Assembly: GCA_963682175.1 (NCBI GenBank)
Contig: OY821772.1
Coordinates: 12,392,743-12,456,742 of the forward strand
Reading direction: 5' to 3'
From: Triglochin maritima
Taxonomy: Eukaryota; Streptophyta; Magnoliopsida; Alismatales; Juncaginaceae
DNA length: 64,000 nucleotides
A program made the position numbers and the translations under genes. Below, one piece after another: positions 41,501 through 54,090 of the stretch (position 1 is the first letter of the stretch; every line of letters begins with the position of its first letter). A model generated the notes under the pieces. It worked only from the letters and a program-made list of their open reading frames with translations. It did not search any database and was not told the origin of the DNA.

Positions 41501-42720
41501 TGGAGCTACTGACCACATGACTGGAAATAAAGATCTTATATGCAATATTCAAAATCACCTAAACTTAAACAAATTCGTGACTGTGGCAAATGGCAATCAA
41601 GTAAAAATTAGTGGTACGGGACAATCATCATTCTTAAATAACACATCTGAAAATATATTATATGTCCCCAAATTTACATCTAGCCTTCTTTCTGTTGCAA
41701 TGATAACCAAAAATTTAAATTCTAATGTTATTTTCTCACCATCTGATGTGTTATTTCAGGACCGAGTATCAGGGAGGATGATTGGTAGAGGCACTCTCAT
41801 TAATGGTCTTTATATGCTTGAAAAATCGAATAATTCCATCCATGCAAATAACGCGTCCCGTTATACAACCGAACTTCTCCATAAACGCATGTGACACCCG
41901 CCTTTTTCTGTTTTGAAACGTTTATTTCCTAGCATAAACTTAAACATTGAATTATGTTGTGAGACCTGTCGTCTTGTAAAATAAACAAAGTTACCCTTTC
42001 ATTCCTCTACCACTAAAACTAGGAAACCTTTAGAACTCGTCCATTCTGACATCTGGGGCCCTGCTCCAGTTGAGTCATCTAATGGTTTTAAGTATTTTAT
42101 CACTTTTATTGATGATTTTTCTCTTACCACCTGGTTATACTCACTTAAGTCCAAATCTGAAGTTTTTTCTATTTTTTGCAAATATGTCGTCTTGGTTGAA
42201 AACATGTATGACACAAAAATTAAAACCTTTAGGTCAGATAATGGCGCCAAATACACTAGCAATCTATTTCAAACTTTTTTAAAAGAAAAAGTATTTATCA
42301 TCAAACTACTTGTATAAATACCCCTGAACAAAATGGTATCTCCGAAAGAAAAAATTGACATCTCCTGAATGTCACTCGATCCCTTTTATTTCAAATCAAA
42401 GTTCCCAAAAATTTCTGGTCTGAGGCTATTTTAACCGCTGTCTATCTTATCAATCAACTACCTAGCCCTATTCTTGAAAATAAACAACCCTTACAAATTT
42501 TGAATGGAAGAAAGATGGGTGTCGATCATCTTAAGGTTTTTGGTTGTGTTTGTAATGTGCATAAAAACGGGTTGATAAATTTGACTCTCACTCCGTCAAA
42601 ACTGTTTTTCTTGGGTATTCTTTCCAAAAGAAAGGATAGAAATGATATGACCCTACGAATTGCAAAATTTACATTTCTAGGGATGTCTCCTTTTCTGAAA
42701 AAGATTCATATTTCGAATCT
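41480..42720 (+). pseudogene. pol: Copia protease and integrase
   Basis: The protease site ETGATDHMTG lies at about 41,490-41,525, in a different frame from its downstream part. The open 41,517-41,894 segment covers the rest (VTVANGNQVKI, LLSVAMI) and ends at the HHCC start. Integrase motifs follow with stops and shifts: VHSDIWGP with the first Asp (about 42,040), FRSDNGAKY with the second (about 42,232), an ISERK-like segment for the third (about 42,340), then the C-terminal FGCVCNVHK and FFLGI parts to 42,720. Confidence 0.75.
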
Positions 42721-43728
42721 ATGAACAACACTTCTGAAGGTACAACCTTCCTTCTTCCCACCACAGACTTATTTTCTGACGACTTCTTTCGTCTTGAGGA
42801 CACTCCTGTACCTCAAGAGGGGGGAGAAGATAGTACTCCGAGTAGACAAGGCGAACACCACAATGAACAGGTCCAAGAAGAGGTTCCCACAAGACGATCT
42901 ACAAGACCTACACGTTCTCCATCCCACCTTCAAGACTTTTTTACTTGTAATGTTACGTATCCTATCCAAGATTACATATCCTACAACGCCATAACAAACT
43001 CCCACCAAGCCTTTTTAGATACAATTTATAACCTTAAGGAACCTACCTCCTATCAAGAAGCCCTTAGGGATCCTAATTGGACAAGGGCCATGAAAGAGGA
43101 ACTAGAGGCCTTAGAAAAAAAATCAAACTTGGACCATGGTCAGCCCTAAACCTGAAACCAAGCCCTTAGGCTGTAAGTGGATTTATAAAATTAAATGTAA
43201 TAGCAACGGGTCAATTGACCAATATAAAGCTAGATTAGTTGCCAAGGGATACACTCAAACTTACGGTCTCGACTATCAAGAAACCTCTGCCACGGTTGCT
43301 AAAATGAACACTATTAGAGTTCTCCTATTTATAGCGGTCAACTATGGGTGGAATCTCTTTCAAATGGATGTGCGGAATGCCTTCCTCCAAGGCTCCTTAA
43401 AAGAAGAAGTCTACATGACTCCTCCCCCAGGGTACAACACCTCTTACAATAAGGTTTGCAAACTTCACAAATCAATCTACGGATTGAAACAATCACCTCG
43501 AGTCTGGTAGCAAAACTTAGCCTCTCTCTCAACCAATTTGGTTTTTCTAAATGTTCTGCCGATGCATCCATGTTCATCAAACATACTAACAATATTACAA
43601 TCATTATCCTTGTATATGTAGATGACATTATAATCACAGGAAATAGTGATAAAGAAATTGATGTCGTGAAATCATATCTAAAAAATAAATTTGACATCAA
43701 AGACTTAGGATTCATGAAATATTTTTAG
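42721..43728 (+). pseudogene. pol: Copia reverse transcriptase
   Basis: An acidic linker (42,721-42,990) leads into RT: NWTRAMKEELEAL (43,075), GCKWIYKIK (43,170), KARLVAKGYTQ (43,230), FQMDVRNAFLQG with the first catalytic Asp (43,360), and IYGLKQSPRVW (43,480). Then come a stop and frame change at 43,508, and LVYVDDIIITGNS with the catalytic Asp pair (43,613). Frame changes also lie near 43,120. Confidence 0.88.
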
Positions 43729-43880
43729 GCATTGAAATATCATACTAAAAAAAGGGACTGTTCCTATCTCAACGTAAGTATATTCTTGATCTACTTAAAG
43801 AAACTGAGAAATTAGGAACCAAACCTGCCAACACACCCATCGAAACCAATCGAGAAGTTGGTCCCACCGATGGAGAACCC

Positions 43881-44582
43881 TTGAACGACATAGGCCAATT
43901 CCAACGTCTAGTAGGGAAACTCATTTATCTCACTGTCACTAGGCAGGACATAACTTATGTTGTTAGTACGATAAGTCAGTTCATGCATGCACCACACACA
44001 CACCATCTAGATATCATCGATAGAATACTCAGGTATTTAAAGAAAACTCCACGACAAGGGATATGGATGAAAAGAAACAACTCTAACTCAGTAATTGGTT
44101 ATTCTGATGCAGATTGGGTAGGTTGTCACGATTGCAAATCCACCACGGGATTCTGCACGTTCGTTGGGGGAAACCTAGTCACTTGGAGGAGCAAAAACCA
44201 AAATGTTGTTGCAAGATCTAGCGTTGAAGCAGAATATCTTGTTATGGCATCCACCACCAGCGAACTGATATGGCTTAAACAACTCCTCAAAGAAATGAAG
44301 GTTCCATACCATGTACCTATGCAAATATTCTGTGACAATCATGCTTCTCGTCACATCGCCTCCAATCTTTTACTCCACGAACGAACAAAGCATATAGAAG
44401 TTGACTGTCATTTCATCAGAGAAAAGCTTCAGACTAAAGAAATCGAAGTCCCTTACGTTCCAAGTAAAGACCAACTCGTAGATATCTTCACCAAACCCTT
44501 GGATCAAAAACAATTTCATACCATTCTACACAAGTTGAGCTCCTTCAATCTCTTCCGGACTCAACTTGAGGGGGAGTGTTAA
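43881..44582 (+). pseudogene. pol: Copia RNase H
   Basis: This is a 233-codon open segment. It has the connection part (QRLVGKLIYLTVTRQDITYVV), then RNase H with YSDADWVGC, the VARSSVEAEY block, FCDNHAS, the ERTKHIEVDCHFIRE block, and the conserved tail DIFTKPLDQ. It is the best-preserved part of the element. It ends in the polypurine tract (TTGAGGGGGAG, 44,566-44,576) before the 3' LTR. Confidence 0.9.
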
Positions 44583-44802
44583 ATACGCAACTCAGACATC
44601 AAACTCATCATCGCCCAACCTCGAAATACAAATCGACACAAGCAGTTAATCATCGTCATCAACCAAAGGATACCAAACATCACACAAACATAAATTTGCG
44701 TCTCTGTATTCAAACGGCTAGTTTCATACAAAGCCTATATAAACATACACAATTGTAATCCCTAAACAACAAATATATCAAATACCCAAATCATTTTCTG
44801 CA
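44577..44802 (+). repeat. 3' LTR of the short-LTR copia element
   Basis: It starts TGTTAAATACG directly after the polypurine tract and ends TTCTGCA. The TATA box is at 44,736-44,743. Target duplication TTAAT follows. Confidence 0.92.
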
Positions 44803-47093
44803 TTAATCTTTTGTTTTCCTTATGAGTAATCATCGCTAAAATCTTATTATCTCTTGACACAAAGAATTTTTTTTCATAAAAATCACACTAATATGGTACT
44901 TAAGTTAAAGTGAAAAAGGAAAATAAATTCAAATACAACAACATAACATTGCATTTTGGATGAATGTTTTTGTCCGTTAAAAAAATATATGAATGAGAAA
45001 CTACGATTGAACATCGTAACAATATGTGAGATGGTGAGTTTACCTTTCTTTAATTGAAATAAATTTGGATGAAAAAATGCAAATTGAAAATAAAAAACAA
45101 TTCCATTTCTACTCACTGCAATTATATTTTCAACCCAAACAATTTAAACTTTATGATATTCAAAGATCAAACCCTAGCAATACACAAAATTAGATTAACA
45201 AAAAAAGATGTGGAATATGAATATGCAATCAAAATTTTCTTAATCATGCAATTTTAATTTCGAAATAAAAGAAAAACAAAGTCACTACTACTAAAATCTG
45301 TTCACTCACATCACCCATCAAAGAAAAACAAAGATACTACTTTGTTAAATCCACACTTTACATAGAAAAAATGATATTACATAATTTAATTAAATCAAAT
45401 TACTAAACAACTAGATTTTTTTGCACCGTAATTTCTCAATTATGTTTTAAGGGATTAAGACATTCATCCAATTTAACGAAAATTAAATGCAATTTTGACT
45501 ATGGGATGAGTTTTTTATATATTTTCTGCGACATATTTCATTTCTCTTTCTTTAATCTATTCCATAGTCGATCCAGAGATAATCCAGAGGGATTCGATCC
45601 AAAGTGATTCCAACACGGTAATTGTTTAGTCATGCTCTTAGATTAGTAAAATTTGTTTTGCTACAATCAATCCCGAATCACACGGCCTAACAGACGGATC
45701 ACGAACTGATTTGGACGGCCGTTAACGGCCCATTCATGTCGTCTCTCTGGTGTGGGGCCCACAAACGATCCGGGTGCATTTGCGCAAATAGAATTGACTT
45801 ATAGGTGTATATGCGGCAATACCGAAAAAGCGGGTGCATATTGCAAATTTGGACACCTGCGAGATGTACTACAGCAAAAACATCAAGACGAAATAAGCCA
45901 TTCGGTTGCTCACATGTATGTACAACAAACATAAAAGCTCCCAACCTGTTGAAGGAAAAAAGTGGAATTTAAGTAAGCGTAATAGATTTGTTTAGGTTCT
46001 ATATAAGTGTCTGTGTATATTCTATTAAAGTAGACCTAGCTTATCTTGTTTCGAAAATATAAAATCCATAATAGAGCTGACTTTGAGTTGGACCAGATGG
46101 ATCCAAAAACAATTGGGTGTAATTTGGCTTATTTCAGGTTAACATGTCCTCAAACACTCTTCCACTCATTTAGTCGTTACCATCCCTTAATATTTAAACC
46201 AAAACCAATATTTCAACATCAACATTAACATTATCAACGTTACCAAAACCTATATTCCAACATCAACATTACCCTAGTGCCTCAAAAGAGGCTTCCGTCT
46301 ACGTGAGATAAGAGTGTGTCGGATGTACGCAATCCTACCACTGTAAAATAATGAGGTTATTTCCAATTAACCTAACGAAGCAACGTGCAACTCATGTCCA
46401 TCTGCGATTTGTAATAGATAAGAAATGTAGATCGTTTCTATAATCATTTGATATAGCTCATGAAACTCTAAATGCCAAAAAAATATTTAATCTTTGACAC
46501 AACAGATAAGAAACCTCAACCTATATTTATATATAAACAAATTTATATAATTGTATATACTCTTTCATTGATTGACAGGACCCCTTAGACTAAAATCGAA
46601 CCTAAATTTTCAGATTCAAAATTATGAGACTAGATTAAATCCATAAATTGACAAACCCGACCATACTAATGAATTGACTAGATTGTATTTGTTTTTTGTT
46701 CAAATCTAAACATATATATCCAATGCATCTCACAATTACCAACAAAGTTTAGCAATTCTACCCAATAAAAAATGTTACATCTTTCCAATCCGCCCTCGAT
46801 GCATTTATCATGAACACAGCTTCCCTTCATTGATAAAAACAAGAGAAAATAATGCCGTCATTGAAAGCATCAACCATGCCAAGATAGCAAATGAAAAACA
46901 ACGCTTTCATCTCTTCATTTGTCTTCTTATCTTCTTTTGCATGGCCTATAACGTTTCATATATCTGGGAAGAAAACAACTTTTTGCAGAACTCATGAGAA
47001 ATAATAGTCTTGATTTCCACCTAAAATTATGTAAATCGGAAGACTACTACATCATGTATTCATGTCTTCATACATGTACAAAAACAAGTCTAG
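44803..47093. other. AT-rich intergenic sequence
   Basis: No gene with recognisable domains is seen. The segment 45,690-45,950 is GC-richer with short ORFs on both strands but no family resemblance. A possible SINE-like piece is listed separately. Confidence 0.45.
46270..46425 (+). repeat. Possible dispersed plant repeat (SINE-like)
   Basis: The words tagtgcctcaaaagaggctt, then cggatgtacgcaatcctacc and gttatttccaattaac, in this order, resemble a widespread plant repeat in which a gtcggatgtacgca segment precedes a tRNA-like box. The B-box itself is not intact. Recognition is from general familiarity only. Confidence 0.3.
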
Positions 47094-48446
47094 TGATTGA
47101 CATCATTTCATGCTTATATTTGTATCTTATATCCATTATCTTTCACCTAAACATAGGTTTGAAGAGATGAAACATAAAAGGACCCAAAAGCTGGGAAAAA
47201 GGACTGAATTGTGAGATCTGGGGACAAAGATGCAAGGGAGAAGGACCTGAACGTAAGACCGAAGGACCAAAGAGCAAAACAAAATACTCCACACCATCAT
47301 GGGGAGTATTTTGGCAATTCTAGTCGGGTCAGAGCTCCAACAAGCAAAGTAGAGGCATCAAAGATCACCAAAGACATCCAGAAAAGCCCAGAAGAAAACT
47401 TAGCGAGATCCAAACCATATAGACCGCCAATTGGCGGTCCAAGACTGCTAATTGGCGGTCTGTTTTGGCCCAAATCCGCTAAGCTTTTGGTGGGTCGCGT
47501 ATTAGTGTGTATTTAGTCCATTTCTGGTATTTGTTTAGTCCCACATCGGGGGATTGTCCTGGATTGCCTTTTTATATGGCTATAAATAGAACTCTTCACC
47601 TTCTATTGTAATCACTCCATATTTTAAGTGGCTACTCTTCCTACTAGAAGTGAGGCCTTGAAGCACACACTAAAGTAGGAGGATGCTACTTGAAATGTGT
47701 GTCATTTGTTAATAAAAGTTTCTTTGTTATGTTATTAGTTTCATTTTGCTTGCTTTCCTTCGTTTAATTTCATTTCATTAGTTTTAGTAGCTTAGTTAAT
47801 ATGCTTTCCTTTCTTAGTTCAATAATTGGTGTAATGTGTAGTGAGTAGTTCCATCCCCTTTAGGGGGTGGAGTAGATGTTCATACATGCATTAGAGAATG
47901 AGATGAATGCGTTATTTCCAATGTGTTGATAAAACATGAATGTATGCTTGCTTGTTTAGGATAGAATTTATAACTTGATGAGTTTTGCTAAAATGATTAG
48001 ACACCTCTCATGCTTGTTTAGGTTCTGAAATAAACAACTTATATATGTAAATGTTAATCAACTAGGATGGTGAATGGATTGATAGGTTTTGCCATAACAT
48101 TTGGACACTTCCTATGCATGATAACACCACCTTTATTTGTGCTTAAAGAATGTGTTCAACACCCACCTCTTTGCATGCGTGCACTCACTCCACCCCTTAG
48201 GGGTTTTCCATTTCTGAACTCCAGCACTCTTCTTTTGTTCTTAGTTAAGTTTTAGTTAATCGTTTGTTGCTTTCTTTCGCATTTCTTTTTTCATAGTGTA
48301 GTGTAGCGTAGAATGGCATAATCAACTCTCTTCTCCATTTTTTTCGCCACTTGATTTCGTGCAAACGAGAGGCTGCTCACCTCCCTAAGGACGACCCGTA
48401 CTTGCCACCGCTTCATCGCGGCCGTGCACTTGCGGTTTAATTAAAA
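47094..48446 (+). repeat. Athila-like LTR, right end missing
   Basis: This is the same family as 51,284-52,796 and 61,075-62,452. Shared parts are the gattgacatc.tttcatgc start, the ggaccaaagagc segment, an imperfect inverted pair around ttggcggtcc (47,430-47,460), the TATA box TATAAATAG at 47,581-47,589, the cccctttagggggtgg segment (47,856), and the gccaccgcttcatcgcgg...gtgcacttgcgg tail (48,400-48,435). The last ~10 bp and a primer-binding site are missing; unrelated sequence follows. It is a solo or truncated LTR. Confidence 0.75.
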
Positions 48447-48839
48447 CGTTAAACACCTAGTCTGGCGTTTGACACTGTTTGACATGAGAATCACGTGTAT
48501 GTTTGAAACCCCATGTTTCTTAAAGAATGATTTGTCACCGCTCATAAGGACACCCTTTGACGCTGCTGACATGTACAAGTCCAGCTCATCTGTAGATTTT
48601 GAGGGGTTTTTTGCTTTTTTTGCTCTCTGCCCAATGAAATTAACTCTCATTTAAAGCTTCTCAAATCAATCCTTTTTGGCGCTATATCCCATCTGCGAAC
48701 ATTCCATTTTTTGGCGCTCTATCCTATGATAATCCCCATAATCATAACATTTTGTCTTCCTTTCTCTTTCGTATCTTTTTTCTTTCTTTTGAGCGTAGGT
48801 TTTTCTCTACTCTCAAGTACAATGAAAATGATACATATG
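48447..48839 (+). other. Flank and upstream part of the FAR1-like MULE
   Basis: This T-rich sequence carries two copies of tttttggcgct.tatcc (48,675 and 48,712). It may be the 5' side of the Mutator-like element whose coding relic starts at about 48,840. No terminal inverted repeat is recognised. Confidence 0.35.
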
Positions 48840-51283
48840 TCTTCCTAGGAGAAGATGTTTTTTATTCTTTTGAATAAGTAAGAAAATTTTATAATACCTA
48901 TGCAGATGTCTGTGGTTTTGGTGCTAAGATAAGGCAATCTCATTACGATCGAGGTGTTGTTATCCGGGCCACACTTACATGCTCCAAAGAGGGCAAAGCA
49001 CCAACAAACCAAGGACAATGAATATTGAAGGCTCGTTTATCCAGTACAGTTGAGTGCACCGCTCGGATCAGAGTCTCCAGAAACCAGCAAGGGGGTACCA
49101 GATTAACTTTGTTGATATTAAACATAACCACGTTATGCTTGAAGAGGAGCAAATATATTTTCTCAGACCAAAGTGAACTGTACATGAGGCCTCGATAGCA
49201 CGCATAGCGTGCAATGATGTTGTTGGGATCTCAGCTGCTTAGACCATGCAATCTTTTGTCGTCGAGGCTAGAGGGCATGATAAACTGACTTTCAATGAGA
49301 GGGACCTAAGGTTTGAGTTGTTTCTGCAGATCACCAACCTAAGTGTGTTAGAAGAGATCTCCGACGTTCATAACCCTTTGTGCGCAGGAACGTTATAACC
49401 GAAGTCAGAAATATGAAAATGGGACCCGACTATGCACAAACTCTTCAGAACTATTTCATTAAGATGTAGAAGATTGATTCAATGTTTTCTATGTCATGGA
49501 TATGGATGACGAAAGAAGACTAAGGAACATTTTCTGGGTTGATTGCCGTTCTAGAGCTGCATATTCATACTTCGGAGATGTTATATGTTTCGACACTACC
49601 TAAACACTACCTACCTGATTAACAAATATGACATGCCTTTTGCACCATTTGTAGGAGTTAATCACCATTTCGAGTTGGTGTTGCTCGGTTGCACTTTGCT
49701 GTCGTATGAGACCACTAAAAAATACATCTGGTTGTTCCAAACGTGGCTATCGTGCATGAGCGATATGTATTAAGGTTTTATCTTAAAAAGGTTTTCGGGT
49801 TGTCCTTTTTAACATATGGATTTGTCCTTTTAAACCTGTGGATTTGTCCTTTTTAACGTATGATTTGTCCTTTTTAACATAAGGATTTGTCTTTTTTAAC
49901 CTATGGGTTTGTTTTTTTTAAACTCTGGGTTTGTCATTTTCAAGTTATGACATTGTCCTTTTTAAGATATGAATTTGTCTTTTTTTACCCTATGGGTTTG
50001 TCCTTTTTAAGCTATCAGTTTGTCTTTTAAGACATGGGTTTGTCCTTTTTAACATAAGGGTTTGTCATTTTTAACATCTCGGTTTGTCCATTTTAAGCTT
50101 TGGATTTGTCCTCTTTAATATATGGGTTTGTCCTTTTTAATATATGTTAAAATCCTCTTTAATTAACCGTATTCTGCTGATATCCCTCCACTAGTGATCA
50201 TAACGAACCAATGTGGTGTCATTACTGTTGTTGCAAGGAATGTCTTCCTAAACGCCAAGCACAGATTTTGTATATGGCATATAATGAATAAAACTCCCAT
50301 GAAGTTGCCAATGCAGTATCAGAAGCACATGTTATTTGATCTAAAATTAATTGTATACGACTCAAAAAACCCAGCAGAATTTGATCGAAATTGGCAGGGT
50401 TTCCTTGGTGATTTTGAGCTTCAGAACCATACCTAGCTCCAATCCATTTATGCAATCCATGAGTCTTGGTACCTGCTTTGGTTGGTGATTGTTTTTTTGT
50501 AGGAATGACTCCACCCAAAGAAGCGAAAATATGAACGCCTTCTTCGACAAGTACCTGACTTCGAAGACCACCTATAAGCAGTTCGTTCAACAATATGAGC
50601 TCGTGCTCCGCCACAAGTATGAGAAGGAAGCTCAATCAGATTTCGATTGTCTTCATAGGAACCCTCAATTTGTTTCAATATATCCCTTTGATAGGCAAAT
50701 CAGCGAGTTGTATGCGGTAGAGGTTTTCAAGAAAGTCCAGTTAGAAATTGGGAAGATGATATACTGCGATGTAACTGAGGAGTTCGAAATGAATGACGGG
50801 TTGCATTACAAGGTAACTGAAGGTGTATGGACTAGTGAGCAACTATTGTTGAAATGTTTCCTGGTACAACACAGAAGTCTGAACTTCACATGTGATTGTA
50901 GAATGTTTCAGCACGTTGGTCTTCTGTGTTGCCACGTGTTGGTTGTACATGGACGCCTAGATTTTAATGCATTACTCCCACCGTCTTACATCATTAATCG
51001 ATGGTGGAAGGATATTCGTCGAAACTATTGAGATAAGATATACCAAGACGATGGCATAATGGAGAAGGATACACTGCGTCGTCACGACGACATCATGGGT
51101 CGTGCCGTTTGGATCACACAGGAACATTCATTTCCCACGAAAGGTATCTTAAAGCCGTGAAGTGTATGGAGTGGCTTAAGTCACGTATGAACACTACCCA
51201 AGCCCTTACTATAGTTGATGAAGCTGGGACCGTGGGTATATCTGTGCGCAGTCCAGATAAAGTCACCCATCCAGGAAGACCGC
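48840..51283 (+). pseudogene. FAR1/FHY3-type Mutator-like transposase relic
   Basis: Translation in pieces gives the full FAR1 layout. A FAR1 DNA-binding domain runs from KFYNTYADVCGFGAKIRQSH (48,875) through ARIRVSRNQQGG (49,055) to FVDIKHNH. The MULE transposase core has [11 protein letters not shown] (49,575), NKYDMPFAPFVGVNHH (49,625), LLGCTLLSYETT, WLFQTWLSCMSDMY and, after a minisatellite insertion, IITNQCGVI (50,196) with HRFCIWHIMNK. Then come an open STQRSENMNAFFDKYLTSKT segment (50,515) and a SWIM zinc finger CDCRMFQHVGLLCCHVLVVH (50,895-50,955). Stops and frameshifts are scattered before 50,489, so this is a pseudogene, from a transposon or a domesticated relative. Homology continues weakly to 51,283, where an Athila-like LTR begins. 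Confidence 0.82.
49797..50150 (+). repeat. Minisatellite, about 16 units of 21-22 bp
   Basis: Units of the form GGGTTTGTCCTTTTTAACAT, with scattered substitutions, follow one another inside the transposase core of the MULE relic, between the MSDMY and IITNQ segments. The inserted block is bounded by GT... on the left (49,776) and ...CTAG on the right (50,194), so it could be an intron whose interior expanded. Confidence 0.85.
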
Positions 51284-52796
51284 TGATTAGTAGCATATCA
51301 TACATTCTATTCATGTTATATATCCTTTATTTTACCCAGATTTTGTGCTACTCAAGTGTTTGTTTGTGGTATTTCAGGTATTAGGTAATAAAGAAGAGAA
51401 GGGAAAAGAAAAGGACTCAAATGAAGCAAAATGGACATCTTTATCATGCACAAGGATCCATCTGCAAATCAGGAAGGACCCAGATGAAATCTAGAGGGAC
51501 TTGAACGCTTGGAAAACAGTTCAGGAGCAAAAATTCCTCAAAACCATGATCTTGAGGAGTATTTGGGCAATTAAAGACAAACAGGCTTGAACCAACGGAC
51601 CATGAGTTCACCCCACGTGCAAACAAGGATGTTTAAGTTACTGAAGAAAATTGGGGTCGATCCGACACAATTGATCCGCCAGTGGCGGATCATTTTGGTC
51701 CAATGGGTCCCCAATTTCTCTAGTGTCTTCGTCATGTTTATATGGGTGCAACAGACTATCGAGAAAATTATTCCAACCGTCAGATTGCTCCCAGATTCAT
51801 CTATACTACTTTTTCTTCTATAAATAGCAAGGTTTCTTCTTCCTTTTCTCCTCTTCTCCACTTCCACCATTAGAGTATGTTAGTTCTTACCAATTTGGCT
51901 GCAACTAGAGGAAGGTGGATGAAGATTGTAATCTCACATTTTCTTTGATATAAGGTTGGATTCATGTTCCTTTTGTCATTAACTTTCTTTCTATGCATTT
52001 AGTTTTTGATTTTGTTGGTTAGTTTTCTAGTTAGAGTTTTATGCCGTGTTTTGTCTTAATCTCTTGCTTTCCATGCTTTTTCTTATAAGTAGTGAGTAGA
52101 TCCACCCAATTTGGGGTGGAGGAAATGTAGTTGATGGTGAAGTGTATGATGGGTTCTTATTTTCTTGTGTCATTTCATGTGCTTAATAGAGATCTATACT
52201 TCTAACTTGCTAAAACTTGTATTAGATGAGATAATGGTCACACTAGGTACTTGTCTCATGCTATCTCTAGAGTTTATCTTGTTGCTTGTATGGTTTATCT
52301 TTGTATGGAAGTGGTTTGTTATGTATAAATGTTTGATTGGTAGAGAATGCATGAATGTATTAAGTTGTATGGATGGTTAATTGATGTCCTAATGGCCACA
52401 ATAGGTACTTAGTTCATTTTTGTGAACACAAAATGCATCTTAACTTCATGTCTAACTATATTAGTCATGTGTTCATGTAAATGTAGTTGATGTTAATTAA
52501 ACTCCACACTAGTTTCTAGTTGTTCTCACCTACTTTACACAATTGCACTTAATGAAAGGAAGACCCACTCATGTACACTAACCTCACTATTGCACCTCCA
52601 CTCCAAGGGGTTTAGTTTAATTGTTGATTAATTCATCATTTAGTAGTTTGTTTAGCATAATCTCTTCTTTCTCCTCTCCTTTCCCACTCGAGTAAGGTAG
52701 TAACAACAACGCGCACAACTCCTTATGGTACAACTCGTATTTGCCGTGTCTTCACTGACGTTGTGCACTTGCGGTTTATTATAACTGATTCAATCA
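51284..52796 (+). repeat. 5' LTR of an Athila-like element
   Basis: It is about 1,513 bp, starting TGATTAGTAGCATATCAT and ending GATTCAATCA. The TATA box TATAAATAG is at 51,819-51,827. It matches the right LTR at 61,075 through its length with many differences, so the pair is old. The left boundary is set by similarity to 61,075 and 47,094 and is good to within some tens of bases. Confidence 0.78.
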
Positions 52797-52802
52797 AGTT
52801 TT

Positions 52803-52820
52803 TCGCGCCGTTGTTGGGGA
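52803..52820 (+). promoter_or_regulatory. Primer-binding site, tRNA-Asp type
   Basis: TCGCGCCGTTGTTGGGGA follows the LTR after a short spacer. It matches the Athila/Tat-lineage site TGGCGCCGTTGCCGGGGA (complementary to the 3' end of tRNA-Asp) at 15 of 18 bases. Confidence 0.85.
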
Positions 52821-54090
52821 GTTGGTTGTCATCGTTGTTGTTTCCACCATTTCAGTGGGTTTTTCTTACGTTTTCTTTTAGTTTTCTTACTTGACAGGGT
52901 GCTTAGTAGACATGAGAGCTTAACTGAGGGAAACAAGGAGCCAGGAAGAGTTTGGGGACCAGATTCCCCAAACAATCTGCCAGTGGAGGATTTGGTAAGT
53001 GTTTTGGAATTTCTGTTTCATTTGTGGCTATGTCTTGATATTCCTAGTTGATATCTGCTATTGTCTACCTCATGCATGCTCTGTTTAAGTGTCAGTAATT
53101 AATTTGTCTTGCATGACCCCTTCTTAAGACAACTTGGACCCTAAAACTCAAAGTAAAAGATTTGATCAATTGCCATCTAGGTCATGCATCATCAGTAGAC
53201 CTTACTCGCATATTGTCTTTCCATTACTTTAATTTCTCGTTGTCGATTGCTGGTATGAGGTACGTGCACCTGTTCTCTCATTCATGCATGGTTAAAACAT
53301 GCATTAGTTAGTAAGGTGCATCAGGACAAGAGGGAGGCTAATGATTGATTGGTGTGTTGATTTCTAGCTTAGGATTCAAAACAACCTAAGGGGGGTCGTC
53401 CCATACAAGATAAGGTGTGGGAATTCATCACCATTTCCTTTGCCCCAAAAATCACTCCTAATCAAAAGCCTTAATATAAAATCAAGTAGACATTGGTCAT
53501 TAGGACACGGGCGCAGTAGGAGAGTGATTCGGTCATGACCGTCATAGCTTGATCGGCGTCGCCCACTTTGTCGATAGTAGGAGAGACGAGATCTCCAAAT
53601 CTTAGCTCACTTGCTGGGCTTTGTGGTCTTCGTCGTAGAGAGGTGAGGCATGTTGAGGTCATGTTACCTCGTAGTTAGGCGTCGTCTAGCTGTAAGGACC
53701 TATAGTGACCTTATGTTGCTTGAGTAGTGTTTGCTAGATTAGGCATCTACCCTCCCTCGCTAGCCATGTTAGATCTAGGGATTCTTCCCTTCTCATATGA
53801 GTCTTCTCCTCCTCCATTTTCTTCGATTAGTCTCCTCCTCTGATTACACCTTCTGTTGTGTGTAATTTTTTTAGTTGAGTCAAGCATTTTATGCGAGGTT
53901 GGGCTCGTTCTGGTGAGAGCGCTCAACTAGAGAGAGTGCATTTTTCTTCTGAGATGGTCGTTCTAGGTGAACAAGGCCGAGTCATCCCATGGGTGGGGGA
54001 GTCCGGGTTCCATATATAGATTCACTTGGTCCTCTCCCTCCACCACGTAGACCTCTTTCTCCTCCTCCGACTCTGGACGAAGAGGGATTC
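52821..54090 (+). other. Leader between primer-binding site and gag
   Basis: This long untranslated leader is typical of the lineage. The part 53,100-53,760 recurs at 2,930-3,530 and at 62,700-62,885. The last 250 bp (53,830-54,090) are Ser/Pro-rich in one frame and may already be the gag N-terminus. Confidence 0.7.

Larger units (their letters stand above)
39772..44802 (+). mobile_element. Complete but decayed Ty1/copia element with short LTRs
   Basis: The element is 5,031 bp with 226-bp LTRs at 39,772-39,997 and 44,577-44,802, flanked by perfect target duplications TTAAT (39,767-39,771 and 44,803-44,807). By eye the LTRs differ at about 15 positions plus small indels, so it is much older than the element at 19,316. 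All copia domains are present in order (gag, protease, integrase, RT, RNase H) but each is interrupted. Short LTRs and no palindrome array distinguish it from the Sireviruses; I would place it in a short-LTR copia lineage (Ivana/Oryco or Ale group) without certainty. Confidence 0.93.

Noticed and set aside
48943..49185. 80-codon minus ORF over the MULE relic
   Set aside because: The plus strand encodes recognisable FAR1 DNA-binding motifs over the same bases.
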